Positions 8,389 to 17,400 of a stretch of DNA of 51,493 bases are shown in pieces (within the stretch, counting starts at the first letter, position 1; every line of letters starts with the position of its first letter). The DNA is taken from NCBI GenBank assembly GCA_900319235.1, contig ONNR01000025.1:1-51493 (forward strand), written 5' to 3'. A model generated the notes under the pieces. It did not search any database. It was not told where the DNA came from and saw only the letters and a list, made by a program, of their open reading frames with translations. The DNA comes from an uncultured Prevotellaceae bacterium. Its GTDB lineage: Bacteria; Bacteroidota; Bacteroidia; Bacteroidales; UBA3663. Both the position numbers and the translations under genes were made by a program.

Positions 8389-10323
8389 CTAATTTCCCCA
8401 CATTATTGTAGCACTTTGCGGAGCCACATTAATCTTATTGACGTTGACCTTGTCTAGTCCATTCAAATTGATCTTGCCAGCACTACATACAATGGTATAG
8501 TCGTTTTGTGGAATATCTACCGAAATAGGCTTCTTGTTACTGTTCAAGATGACAATGATGTTCTTCCATTCGTCATCCACATCCTTACCTGAAATCTTAT
8601 AGGCGACAACGCAATCCTTAGCCACAAGGAATTCCACATTCTTGCGAACCAAGTCAGCCGAACCCTGGCGGAAGGCGGGGTGTGCTTTGCGCATAGCAAT
8701 CAGGCCGCAATAGTAATCGAATACATCACGATACTTTGTCTTGTGGTTCCAATCGATGGCATTCACGCTATCGGGACTCTTGTAACTGTTGTGCACGCCT
8801 TTCTTGTCACGCAGCACCTCTTCACCATTGAAAATGAAGGGAATACCTTGGCTTGTAAATACAGCTGTCTGCGCAAGTTTGTCAAGGGCTATAACCTCGG
8901 ATTCCGTTGCGTTGGGAGCCGTAGCATGAAGACGATCCACCAGACACATGTCGTCGTGGCAACTAACGTAGGCAATCATCTGTGTGGGTTCCTTTGCCCA
9001 ACCATCAATTGCTCCAAGGATTCCGAACTTGATGTTCTCTTCATGTCCAGCCTCGCCAATGAGGAATGCTCCCTTTTCGTCACTCCAGAACGGACCACGA
9101 AGTGCATCACGAAGTTCGTCGCTGAAAGCAGCCACACCAGGAATGTGCGACATATTTGCCTTCATCGCCAGTTTCTCTTCGGGATAAGCGGGCGCTTCGG
9201 CTGCCCATCCTTCTCCATAGAGCAACGCCATGGGATCGATGGCAACGGCAGCATCACGAATCTCATTCATGGTCTCGATGTCGTGGATACCCATCAGGTC
9301 GAAGCGGAATCCGTCGATGTGATATTCTGTCATCCAATACTGGATACTTTGTACCATATAGGTTTGCATCATTGGGCGATCGGAAGCCGTCTCGTTGCCA
9401 CAACCCGAACCATTGGCAAGGCTTCCATCTTCCTTCTTGCGGAAGAAATAACCAGGAGCGGTCAGTTCGAAATTAGAGGTGGCAGCATCCATCACATGAT
9501 TATAAACCACATCCATTATCACACGAATACCTGCCTTGTGGCAAGCCATCACCATCTGCTTGAATTCGTTGATTCTGATGGCAGGGTCGTATGGATTGGT
9601 GCTATAACTTCCATCTGGCACATTGTAGTTCAAGGGGTCGTAGCCCCAGTTGTACTGATGTTGTTCGAGCGTGGTCTCATCGACAGAAGCATAGTCATAA
9701 CTCGGCATGATATGAATATGCGTGATACCTAGTTCCTTCAAATGATTTATGCCTGAAACACCGGTATCTTCGGTCAACGAAAGATATTTGCCCAAATTTT
9801 TCAATCCACTGGAAGGATCGGCGGTGAAGTCACGCCAATGCATTTCGTAAATGATAGCATCGGCAATGCTCTTCAACTCAGGACGTGCGTCATCTTCCCA
9901 ACCGGCAGGGTCGGTCTTCTTCATGTCTATGACAGCAGCTCGATGACCATTAATGCCGACAGCTTTGGCAAAGATACCTGGACATTCGGCGCGCCAAGTT
10001 CCACTTTCCTTGATGCTAAATGTATAGAAACGTCCCTTCAAATCCTCTTTGACCACAGTTTTCCATAGTCCCTCGGGCTGACGTTTCATCTTCAAGGTTT
10101 TGAGAGCGTCGCCACCTTCACCAGCTGCATAGATACGTAGGAGGACACTATCAGCATTTGGGCTCCACAATTTGAAGGTGGATTTCTCAGCAGAATAGGT
10201 TAATTCGTTGATTTCTTCCATAGGTACTGGATAATCATTGACAGACACATACTCAGGTTTGGGTACAGAACAGCCCAAAAGTAGCGCTGCAAAAGACAAG
10301 AATGAATAGGTTCTTTTTTTCAT
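8389..10323 (-). CDS. pulA: Type I pullulanase lipoprotein (GH13)
   Basis: This enzyme should cleave alpha-1,6 branches of pullulan, glycogen or starch. The N-terminus has the lipobox LLLGC (Cys18), so it is membrane anchored. Residues about 43-130 form a CBM48-like beta domain. The pullulanase signature YNWGYDP is at 224-230, GH13 region I is DVVYNH at 271-276, region II is GFRFD with the nucleophile Asp342, region III is YGEGW with the acid/base Glu371, and region IV is VSCHDD. Length of 644 residues is typical of short Bacteroidetes type I pullulanases. It stands alone, with its own promoter, and is not beside a SusCD pair. Confidence 0.93.
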   Translation of the reverse strand: MKKRTYSFLSFAALLLGCSVPKPEYVSVNDYPVPMEEINELTYSAEKSTFKLWSPNADSVLLRIYAAGEGGDALKTLKMKRQPEGLWKTVVKEDLKGRFYTFSIKESGTWRAECPGIFAKAVGINGHRAAVIDMKKTDPAGWEDDARPELKSIADAIIYEMHWRDFTADPSSGLKNLGKYLSLTEDTGVSGINHLKELGITHIHIMPSYDYASVDETTLEQHQYNWGYDPLNYNVPDGSYSTNPYDPAIRINEFKQMVMACHKAGIRVIMDVVYNHVMDAATSNFELTAPGYFFRKKEDGSLANGSGCGNETASDRPMMQTYMVQSIQYWMTEYHIDGFRFDLMGIHDIETMNEIRDAAVAIDPMALLYGEGWAAEAPAYPEEKLAMKANMSHIPGVAAFSDELRDALRGPFWSDEKGAFLIGEAGHEENIKFGILGAIDGWAKEPTQMIAYVSCHDDMCLVDRLHATAPNATESEVIALDKLAQTAVFTSQGIPFIFNGEEVLRDKKGVHNSYKSPDSVNAIDWNHKTKYRDVFDYYCGLIAMRKAHPAFRQGSADLVRKNVEFLVAKDCVVAYKISGKDVDDEWKNIIVILNSNKKPISVDIPQNDYTIVCSAGKINLNGLDKVNVNKINVAPQSATIMWGN

Positions 10324-10343
10324 AGTAGATAGAATTTACGCCG

Positions 10344-10375
10344 CAAATATAAATACATTTTACCAATGCTCCAAA
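10344..10375 (-). promoter_or_regulatory. Promoter of the pullulanase gene
   Basis: On the minus strand TATATTTG (10351-10344) is a -7 box. TTTG at 10375-10372 lies 20 bp upstream and fits the -33 element. The start codon is 20 bases further on. Confidence 0.65.
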
Positions 10376-10466
10376 TATTTTTTTGAAAATCTTACAAAAA
10401 TCTTATTAAAGACGTTATCTATAAGTATGAAAAACGCTTAATAACTATAATCAAACTATTTCCAAA

Positions 10467-10841
10467 TGCACTATGACCATTCTTGGCTAAGATTGGTTAT
10501 TCCAACATCGAAGCATAACCAATCCTGGCCGAAAATGGTCATTCTACTTCATTCGAAAGCATTATAACGGCCGACAGAGTGCTTTATCCGATAGAAGTAT
10601 ACCCTTTCTTGGCCAAGATTGGTTATTCTCCGATCGACGCATACCCTTTCTTGGTCAAGATTGGTTATCCTCTGTTCTGCGCATACCCTTTCTTGGCCAG
10701 GATTGGTCATTCTCCGATAAGAAATTGCACTATCTCGGCCGACAGAATGTTATTTCCGATAGACGCATACCCTTTCCTGGCCAAGATTGGTCATTATCCA
10801 ATCGAAGCTTAACCATTCTTGGCCAAGAAAGGTCATACTGC
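10467..10841. repeat. Nine-unit 42-bp tandem repeat array with TTGGCCAA cores
   Basis: Nine units follow with an exact 42-bp period. The ten-base core begins at 10482, 10524, 10566, 10608, 10650, 10692, 10734, 10776 and 10818. Most cores are CTTGGCCAAG or one to three changes from it, a 10-bp palindrome; units 3 and 7 carry a diverged NNCGGCCGAC core and share further sequence with each other. Conserved flanks are CGCATACCCTT before the core and ATTGGTTATTCTCCGAT after it. An open frame at 10579-10812 reads through as a 14-residue repeat, because 42 is a multiple of three; I do not call it a gene. The array lies between the divergent pullulanase and pectate lyase genes. Confidence 0.9.
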
Positions 10842-10920
10842 AATTTATTATAAATAAATGCAAATTTACACATAATTTATGTAATAGTAAAATTTTTTTG
10901 AATGAAAATTGCAGTAAAAT

Positions 10921-10951
10921 TTGCTTTATATAATAAAATATTATATCTTTG
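10921..10951 (+). promoter_or_regulatory. Promoter of the pectate lyase locus
   Basis: TTG at 10921-10923 and TATCTTTG at 10944-10951 are separated by 20 bp, a textbook Bacteroidetes promoter. It leaves a leader of about 55 bases before the ATG at 11012. The 42-bp array ends 80 bp upstream of the -33 element. Confidence 0.8.
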
Positions 10952-11011
10952 CACCGAATAATACACACATTGGCGTTTAGACGCGAATATTATTAACACT
11001 AACCGAACATA

Positions 11012-14000
11012 ATGAAGCCCATAAAAACTCTCTTGCTCTTGGCATCCATGTTGATGGCATGTTGTAATATTGAAGCCCAACAACTCGCTTTCCCAGGAGC
11101 ACAAGGCTGGGGAAGATTTGCGAAGGGTGCTCGAAACTCTGCGAATCCTACTGTTTATCATGTCACGAATTTGAACGATTCGGGAACAGGTAGTTTGCGC
11201 GATGCAGTAAGCCAGCCGAATCGCATCGTCGTATTTGACGTCAGCGGTGTCATCAAATTGTCAAGCCGCATCGTCTTTTCAAATAATCTTTATGTTGCAG
11301 GACAAACTGCCCCAGGCGAAGGTGTTACGATCTATGGCGATGGCGTTTCGTTCTCGGGCGCTTCGAATATCATCTGCCGATACCTTCGTGTCCGTATGGG
11401 ACATAACGGTTCGAACGGCAAAGACTGCGCTGGAGTGGCCAATGGTACAAACATGATATTCGACCATTGCTCTTTCTCCTGGGGCTTGGATGAGACTTTC
11501 TCCATCAATGGATTTGGTGCGGCTTGGAACATCACTTTGCAGAACTGTATCTTTGGCCAGGGACTCATGACCCACTCGGCCGGCGGATTGATGCAAGCCG
11601 ATTCGATCACGCTCTATCGAAACCTTTACATCGACAATTCCACACGCAACAACAAGGTTAAGGGCACCAACCAATATGCCAACAATGTTGTGTATAACTG
11701 GTCAAACGGTTGCTACATCATGGGTGGTGATTCGGAAGGTTCATCTTACGTCAACATCGAATCCAATCTCTTCATTAATGGTCCTTCAGGTGGAGGAAAT
11801 TGTTTTGGAGGCGCAAACCAGGACTTCCACTGCTATGGCGTCGATAACTGGCAAGATGCCAACCGTGATGGTGTGCTCAATCCTACCGAAGTGACCAATT
11901 ATTCAGCTTCGGATCATCGCACGACCGATCCTTACGATTATCCCGCCCTTGAACTTTATCCGGGCAACGAACTCATCACAAAGAATATTCCTACTGTTGG
12001 CGCATCTCTTCCCTATCGAGATCAAAGCGATTGTTATCTGATTGACGAACTGATGTCGTTCGGCCTCAAAGGTGCGCTCATTTCGAACGAAGAGACATTG
12101 CCCATCGGAGCACCTGACACGTGGGACTGGTTTGCAGGTACAAAGCCAACAGATACCGATAACGATGGCATGCCTGATGCATGGGAAAACGCGAATGGAA
12201 CCAATCCAAATGCGAATGATGCTACTGTGAAGGCTGCCAATGGATACCTGAATATCGAGAATTACATCAATTCGATTACCGTAGCCGATCGTCAATACTT
12301 CTTGCGCAAACCCATCACGCTGAGTGCGACTTCCACCACGACCACTTTGACAATCACTTGGCGCGACTATACCTATGATGAGGAAGGATTCGCCATCGAA
12401 GTGAAAAGAGATGATTCATGGGCAGAAGTTGGTCGCACCCAACCTGATGCAACCTCCTACACACTCACAGGCTTTGAACCCGGCACAGGATACGAAATAC
12501 GTGTTCGTGCTTTTGGACTTAATGATGGCGCAGAAGAATATTCAGATTATACTTCGGGAACCTATAAAACGAAGCCTGTAGAAGTAGGTATCATTGACAT
12601 TGACACATATATGCCCGATGTGACCAACACGGTGGTTGGTGTTGATGGCAAGAAACTTCTGCTGCATACCGACGATGCACTTGACTTCACTCTTTCGTCC
12701 AACATTTCCCCTGAAAGCGTAGTGGCTACCGGAAAAGGAACGATTACCATTTCAGGAAACGGTGAAATCAGTGGAGAAGGAACCTCGGTAAACAAAGGTG
12801 ATGAAGGAACACTAATCCTTTCGAACAAGAATTCTTATACAGGTGCAACCGTGCTCCACGAGGGCGTCCTTTCCTTCAGTTCCATTGCCAATGGCGGTGA
12901 AAAATCGTCTATTGGTGCAAGCCAGGAGTTTGCTCAAAACTGGATTATGGATGGTGGCACCTATCGATACACTGGTTCGAACAATGCCACCAATCGATCG
13001 GCACGGCTCACCAATCCTTCCACGTTGGAGATTGAATCCGCCACTTTGACTATGAACGGTAGTATCGAGGGTTCGGGAGACAATGCAGACTTCATCCTCG
13101 ACGGCAACGGACAACTAAATGTCGGCACGACATCATTCTTCAAATATACTGGTACAACCACTATCAAGGGAGGCACACTCTATCTTTCAACTACCGATAT
13201 CGCAAAAACTGGCATCGGCTCATCGTCTAAACTCATTCTTGCAGGTGGTACTTTGAAGACCAAGGGTGAGTCATCGAATTACGAGACCTACTCCTTCCCT
13301 ATCGAAGTTCTTGAGAACACTTACAGCATTTTCGCTCCCAATCGAAACTGTTACATGAACAACACTTTGACAGGAGCAGGTACTTTGGAAGTGCAAATCC
13401 CTTATCTTCGCGAATATTTCAATTTCAAGACTGGTGGTTTCACAGGACGCCTGGTAGCCAATGGAGTAAGTACAGATTCCGATGGCGCGTTGATGCTCAA
13501 AGAGAGTAGTTACAACATCCCGACAACCATTGTTACCCTCAAAGGCAATGCCAAACTTTGCTGCTGGTCAACCACTTCCGACAACTATCTTGGAGGTCTT
13601 TCGGGTGACGAAGGAACCTACCTGATGTCAACTTCAAAACAAACAGATGGCACGTCAAGTACTTGGACCATTGGTTCTGCCAATTCCGACGAAACATTTG
13701 CGGGCATCATCAACAACCGCTGCTGTGCGGCCAACCATTATGCCAAAAGTAATAATATCAACAAGGTCGGAACAGGCACATGGCGTCTCTCGGGCAAGAA
13801 TGTCTATGCTGGTACGACGAATGTCAAGGAAGGTACTTTGGCAGTAAACGGCCAGCACATCGACGATACTAACCGTTATGCACAATCACATGCGACGAGT
13901 GCTACCGAATATAATGTTTTCGCCGATGCAACGCTTTGCGGTACTGGTTCCATCACCAAGGCTTCTACTATAAATGTTCAGTCAGGTGGCACACTTCGTG

Positions 14001-14992
14001 CAGGCGACGACCTTATTGCCAAGAAAACCTTCGACATAAGCGGAGCTACTGTAACCTTGAAGTCGGGATCTCTTCTTTGCATTCCTCTTGCCTATGAAAA
14101 CGGTGTGGCACGCAGCAACAACTTTAAGGTAGGAACGATGAATATCGAAGCTGGTGCTATCCTACAACTTGATATGCAGGTTAGCAGTGCTGGTATGCCC
14201 AACGATACGAAGTTTATTGCATTCTCCGGCCTTTCTTCCATCAACGGTACTTTCGATTCCGTCCTACCCGCTACTCCTGGCGAAGGTCAGGAATGGGACC
14301 TTTCCGAACTTTATACTGATGGTATTATTTATGTGCGCGAACAAGGCTATTCACAACACCAACCCACCTATACCGAAGAACAACTCTTCGGCACCACGGG
14401 TAAAATAGCAGAAGACGGCTATTACTATTTCACAGCCGAAAACAACGAAACGACTAAGCAATATATCGACAACGGAGTAATTCGTTTCGACGAAGCCGGC
14501 AAGGCATCGGTGGCCGACAACTATACGACAGACCTTCAAACAGGCGCCATCAAACTCAGTAAATCGGCTGAATTAACCTTTGCTTTGGATGGTGCTGTGA
14601 ACAGTTTGAAGTTGGCGCTCTATCGTGCATCCGGTACCGATTGGGGATATGTCTATGGCAGTTATGATGCCGAGGATTGGACCTTGCTTGCCTCATTGAC
14701 CTCCGATCTTACCTTACGTCAAACAAACTACCTCGATTTGACCACCGAAAAGATGTACAAATCGGATTATCGATATATCCGCATCACCCAACCCAATGGT
14801 GCCGCACCCACTTACCTTTGTGGCATTGCCTTGACCTATATGCAGAAGCATAATCCCGAAGAAGGCATCTCAAAAATAAATGTTGACACATTTGCTGCTC
14901 CTTGCTATGACCTGCAAGGACGATCTGTAAATGAGGAACAGAAAGGCCGTGTCATCATCAAGGATGGCCGCGCAGTTTTTAAGACCAATTAA
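11012..14992 (+). CDS. Multidomain secreted pectate lyase (PL1) with FN3 and autotransporter-type repeats
   Basis: This 1326-residue exported protein should cleave pectate by beta-elimination. A signal peptide ends near residue 23 (NIEA-QQ). The PL1 parallel beta-helix domain spans about 26-380: LAFPGAQGWGRFAKG, VTNLNDSGTGSLRDAVS, IIFDHCSFSWGLDET-like region at 148-162, THSAGGLMQ at 187-195 and the Arg-containing RNLYIDNSTRNNK at 203-215. A calcium-type DTDNDGMPDAWE motif follows, then an FN3 domain (about 440-520), PATR-like beta-solenoid repeats (GTLILSNKNSYTGATVLHEG; GTGTWRLSGKNVYAGTTNV), a discoidin-like segment and a tail YDLQGRSV...KDGRAVF. The tail suggests type IX-like secretion. It heads the polysaccharide locus and is 22 bp from the next gene. 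Confidence 0.87.
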   Translation: MKPIKTLLLLASMLMACCNIEAQQLAFPGAQGWGRFAKGARNSANPTVYHVTNLNDSGTGSLRDAVSQPNRIVVFDVSGVIKLSSRIVFSNNLYVAGQTAPGEGVTIYGDGVSFSGASNIICRYLRVRMGHNGSNGKDCAGVANGTNMIFDHCSFSWGLDETFSINGFGAAWNITLQNCIFGQGLMTHSAGGLMQADSITLYRNLYIDNSTRNNKVKGTNQYANNVVYNWSNGCYIMGGDSEGSSYVNIESNLFINGPSGGGNCFGGANQDFHCYGVDNWQDANRDGVLNPTEVTNYSASDHRTTDPYDYPALELYPGNELITKNIPTVGASLPYRDQSDCYLIDELMSFGLKGALISNEETLPIGAPDTWDWFAGTKPTDTDNDGMPDAWENANGTNPNANDATVKAANGYLNIENYINSITVADRQYFLRKPITLSATSTTTTLTITWRDYTYDEEGFAIEVKRDDSWAEVGRTQPDATSYTLTGFEPGTGYEIRVRAFGLNDGAEEYSDYTSGTYKTKPVEVGIIDIDTYMPDVTNTVVGVDGKKLLLHTDDALDFTLSSNISPESVVATGKGTITISGNGEISGEGTSVNKGDEGTLILSNKNSYTGATVLHEGVLSFSSIANGGEKSSIGASQEFAQNWIMDGGTYRYTGSNNATNRSARLTNPSTLEIESATLTMNGSIEGSGDNADFILDGNGQLNVGTTSFFKYTGTTTIKGGTLYLSTTDIAKTGIGSSSKLILAGGTLKTKGESSNYETYSFPIEVLENTYSIFAPNRNCYMNNTLTGAGTLEVQIPYLREYFNFKTGGFTGRLVANGVSTDSDGALMLKESSYNIPTTIVTLKGNAKLCCWSTTSDNYLGGLSGDEGTYLMSTSKQTDGTSSTWTIGSANSDETFAGIINNRCCAANHYAKSNNINKVGTGTWRLSGKNVYAGTTNVKEGTLAVNGQHIDDTNRYAQSHATSATEYNVFADATLCGTGSITKASTINVQSGGTLRAGDDLIAKKTFDISGATVTLKSGSLLCIPLAYENGVARSNNFKVGTMNIEAGAILQLDMQVSSAGMPNDTKFIAFSGLSSINGTFDSVLPATPGEGQEWDLSELYTDGIIYVREQGYSQHQPTYTEEQLFGTTGKIAEDGYYYFTAENNETTKQYIDNGVIRFDEAGKASVADNYTTDLQTGAIKLSKSAELTFALDGAVNSLKLALYRASGTDWGYVYGSYDAEDWTLLASLTSDLTLRQTNYLDLTTEKMYKSDYRYIRITQPNGAAPTYLCGIALTYMQKHNPEEGISKINVDTFAAPCYDLQGRSVNEEQKGRVIIKDGRAVFKTN

Positions 14993-15014
14993 TTTAATCC
15001 AAATATAATCAAAC

Positions 15015-17381
15015 ATGAAGAAATCATTGTTACAACGGCAAGGAGCCCTCCTCGCGATGGTAGCAATGCCGATGTTTCTGCTGACCTCGTGTCAACAGGA
15101 TTTGGCGGACAGCGACCATTACAAGGCACCCGACTTCCTTGTGGGCAATGCCATCGAAGTGTTGCAGAATGATGGAAACTATTCCACCTTCCTGCGAGGC
15201 ATCGAACTGATTGGCTATAATGATGTCGTCAGTACCCAGCTGCTCACAGTCCTGGCTCCCACCGATGAAGCGTTCCAGCGTTTCCTGTCGGCCCGAGGCT
15301 ATTCGTCGATTGACGACCTTTATGCCGCCGATCCCGTGTTCGTCAAGGAGTTGATCACCTACCACCTCATCTATTTTGCCATGGATTGGGACAAGATGGT
15401 CAATTTCCGTCCTTCCGATGGCGATGGAGCCACCGAGGCAGACAAAACCATTAATGCAGGCATGTACAATCGCTTCCGTACACGTTGCCAGAAGGACATG
15501 ACTACGGAGTACAACTCTGCTGCCTCAGTTCGCGACAATGTACAGGTTGTGCATTACGACCGCTATCTGACCGTATTCAGCGAGAAACTGTTTGCTACCT
15601 TAGGACTCGATGCAGCCACCAACTACAACTATTTCTTCCCTGGCAGTACATGGAATCCCAACCATCTTAGCAATGGTTTCAACGTGATGAATGCGGCCGT
15701 GCTCGACACGGAAGCTGTGGTAACCGACAACGGCTACCTCTACCATATCGACCAAGTGATTGAACCTGTCAGCACAATTTATGACGAATTGTCGAGCCGA
15801 CCTGACTATCAGATGTTCAGCAAGCTCTTCAATCAATATAAATATTATTCTCAAGACATCACCGAGTCAGAGAAACGCGGTTTCCCAGTTTATAGCACAC
15901 ATTTCAATTCGTTGCCTGATATTGCCAACGAGTGGGCATCGTCCTCTTTCCAGGACTACACACAGAATAGTTGGGTTTCGTACAACATCATAGCTCCCAC
16001 CGATGCTGCCATGAACAAGATGTTCAGCGAATATTGGGAACCTGGTTGCGGATACTCTTCTGTCGAAACACTCAATCCGCTTATTCAGCTGATTCTGCTC
16101 AACGAATGCCTGATGGTAAGCGATGTCAATGGCGACGGCAGCAGATACCAGAACTATATGTGCTATCCAACCTTCATTGACAACGGACGTGCGCTTTCTG
16201 CAATGGGTACGCTTATCAACCTTCCTTCCACAGAATTTGACAACCGACTGGTTTGCAATAATGGTGTCATCTTTGGTGCTACCTCGATGTCGGTACCTGG
16301 TGTGATGGGCAGTGCCATCGGCCCTGCATTCAAGGATGTACGATACCTCAACTATCTTTATACGCTCTATGGCTCGAGCCTTATCGGGAACTATTCGAGC
16401 AATGCCACCAGCCACGTGACGCTCATCCCCGATACCGCACAATTCCGTGCCGAGCGTATGCGACTGTTCCGCGAGACTGTCGATGGCGTTTCGGAATATA
16501 CCCTCCAGCAGTGGAACGACGAAGCTGGCGACTACACCAATATGGGTGGTGGCCTGATGCGCAACATCGTCAATATGAACACTGCAGACGAAGTAAGCGA
16601 ACTTCCTGCCATGGGAACTGCTGTCATCGAAACCAACGTTTCATACAACTATTGGTTTATCCGTGATGGAAAGATAACGACCAATGCTCTCTTCAACCAA
16701 CAACTCAACCCGACCTTCACCGACGAAATCTGGTATCCATTCCAGGAAATCAAGCGCGGTGGCGGCCAGACTTGGAGTAATGGACGTTCCTACGCTTACA
16801 GTTATCCCGGCATTTACCAACCAGTCACAGCCGAAAGCCTGGAAACTGAACTTTCGCAGAACAACGACCGCAACTATCCCTACTACTGCTTTGCCCAGTT
16901 GCTTCGTCTCTCAGGTTTGTCATCCGACGGTGCATTTGTCACAACAGGAGCCAACACCGTTCGCATCGAACAGGACATGAACGACAATCGCTTCATCGCA
17001 TTCGTTCCTACCAACGATGCCATTCGTGACAACCTCAAGTCACTTCCTGGTTGTGCTAACCTCAATATCGATCCGAATACCTACGCTATCACAGGTCGTG
17101 CCACACAAGCGCAATTGGCAGCTTATCTGCTGAGCTATTTCATCGTACGCGACCGCAACTCGTTTACGGCTTATCCTTATGTGGGTTCGTCCTGCAAGGG
17201 CCAGTTTGAAACGGGTGGCACTTTTGGGCTTCGCGTCAACGACAATGGCACATCGCTCTCCATCAGTGCCACTGGCGAAGGAGCAGAGGGTGTAAGTGTT
17301 CCCGTGGTCGATAAATACTATTACCTGCCATTCGCATTCAGTGACGGCGCATTCCAACTTGTTGATGGAGTGCTGAAGTGA
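15015..17381 (+). CDS. Fasciclin (FAS1) domain lipoprotein 1
   Basis: This is a 788-residue lipoprotein with the lipobox MFLLTSC near residue 25. At least two, probably three, FAS1 domains are visible. The first has TVLAPTDEAFQRFLSARG and ELITYHLIYF; a second has NIIAPTDAAMNKMFSEY; a third has IAFVPTNDAIRDNLKSL and AQLAAYLLSYFIV. FAS1 domains bind proteins or glycans and in Bacteroidetes occur beside SusCD pairs, where they probably act as surface accessory binding proteins. It lies 22 bp after the pectate lyase and 19 bp before susC, so it is co-transcribed with both. No catalytic motif is evident. Confidence 0.83.
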   Translation: MKKSLLQRQGALLAMVAMPMFLLTSCQQDLADSDHYKAPDFLVGNAIEVLQNDGNYSTFLRGIELIGYNDVVSTQLLTVLAPTDEAFQRFLSARGYSSIDDLYAADPVFVKELITYHLIYFAMDWDKMVNFRPSDGDGATEADKTINAGMYNRFRTRCQKDMTTEYNSAASVRDNVQVVHYDRYLTVFSEKLFATLGLDAATNYNYFFPGSTWNPNHLSNGFNVMNAAVLDTEAVVTDNGYLYHIDQVIEPVSTIYDELSSRPDYQMFSKLFNQYKYYSQDITESEKRGFPVYSTHFNSLPDIANEWASSSFQDYTQNSWVSYNIIAPTDAAMNKMFSEYWEPGCGYSSVETLNPLIQLILLNECLMVSDVNGDGSRYQNYMCYPTFIDNGRALSAMGTLINLPSTEFDNRLVCNNGVIFGATSMSVPGVMGSAIGPAFKDVRYLNYLYTLYGSSLIGNYSSNATSHVTLIPDTAQFRAERMRLFRETVDGVSEYTLQQWNDEAGDYTNMGGGLMRNIVNMNTADEVSELPAMGTAVIETNVSYNYWFIRDGKITTNALFNQQLNPTFTDEIWYPFQEIKRGGGQTWSNGRSYAYSYPGIYQPVTAESLETELSQNNDRNYPYYCFAQLLRLSGLSSDGAFVTTGANTVRIEQDMNDNRFIAFVPTNDAIRDNLKSLPGCANLNIDPNTYAITGRATQAQLAAYLLSYFIVRDRNSFTAYPYVGSSCKGQFETGGTFGLRVNDNGTSLSISATGEGAEGVSVPVVDKYYYLPFAFSDGAFQLVDGVLK

Positions 17382-17400
17382 TTGTAAATCCAAGAAAGTT

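Noticed and set aside
10467..10841. CRISPR array
   Set aside because: The whole 42-bp unit is repeated with gradual divergence; there are no unique spacers and no cas genes nearby.
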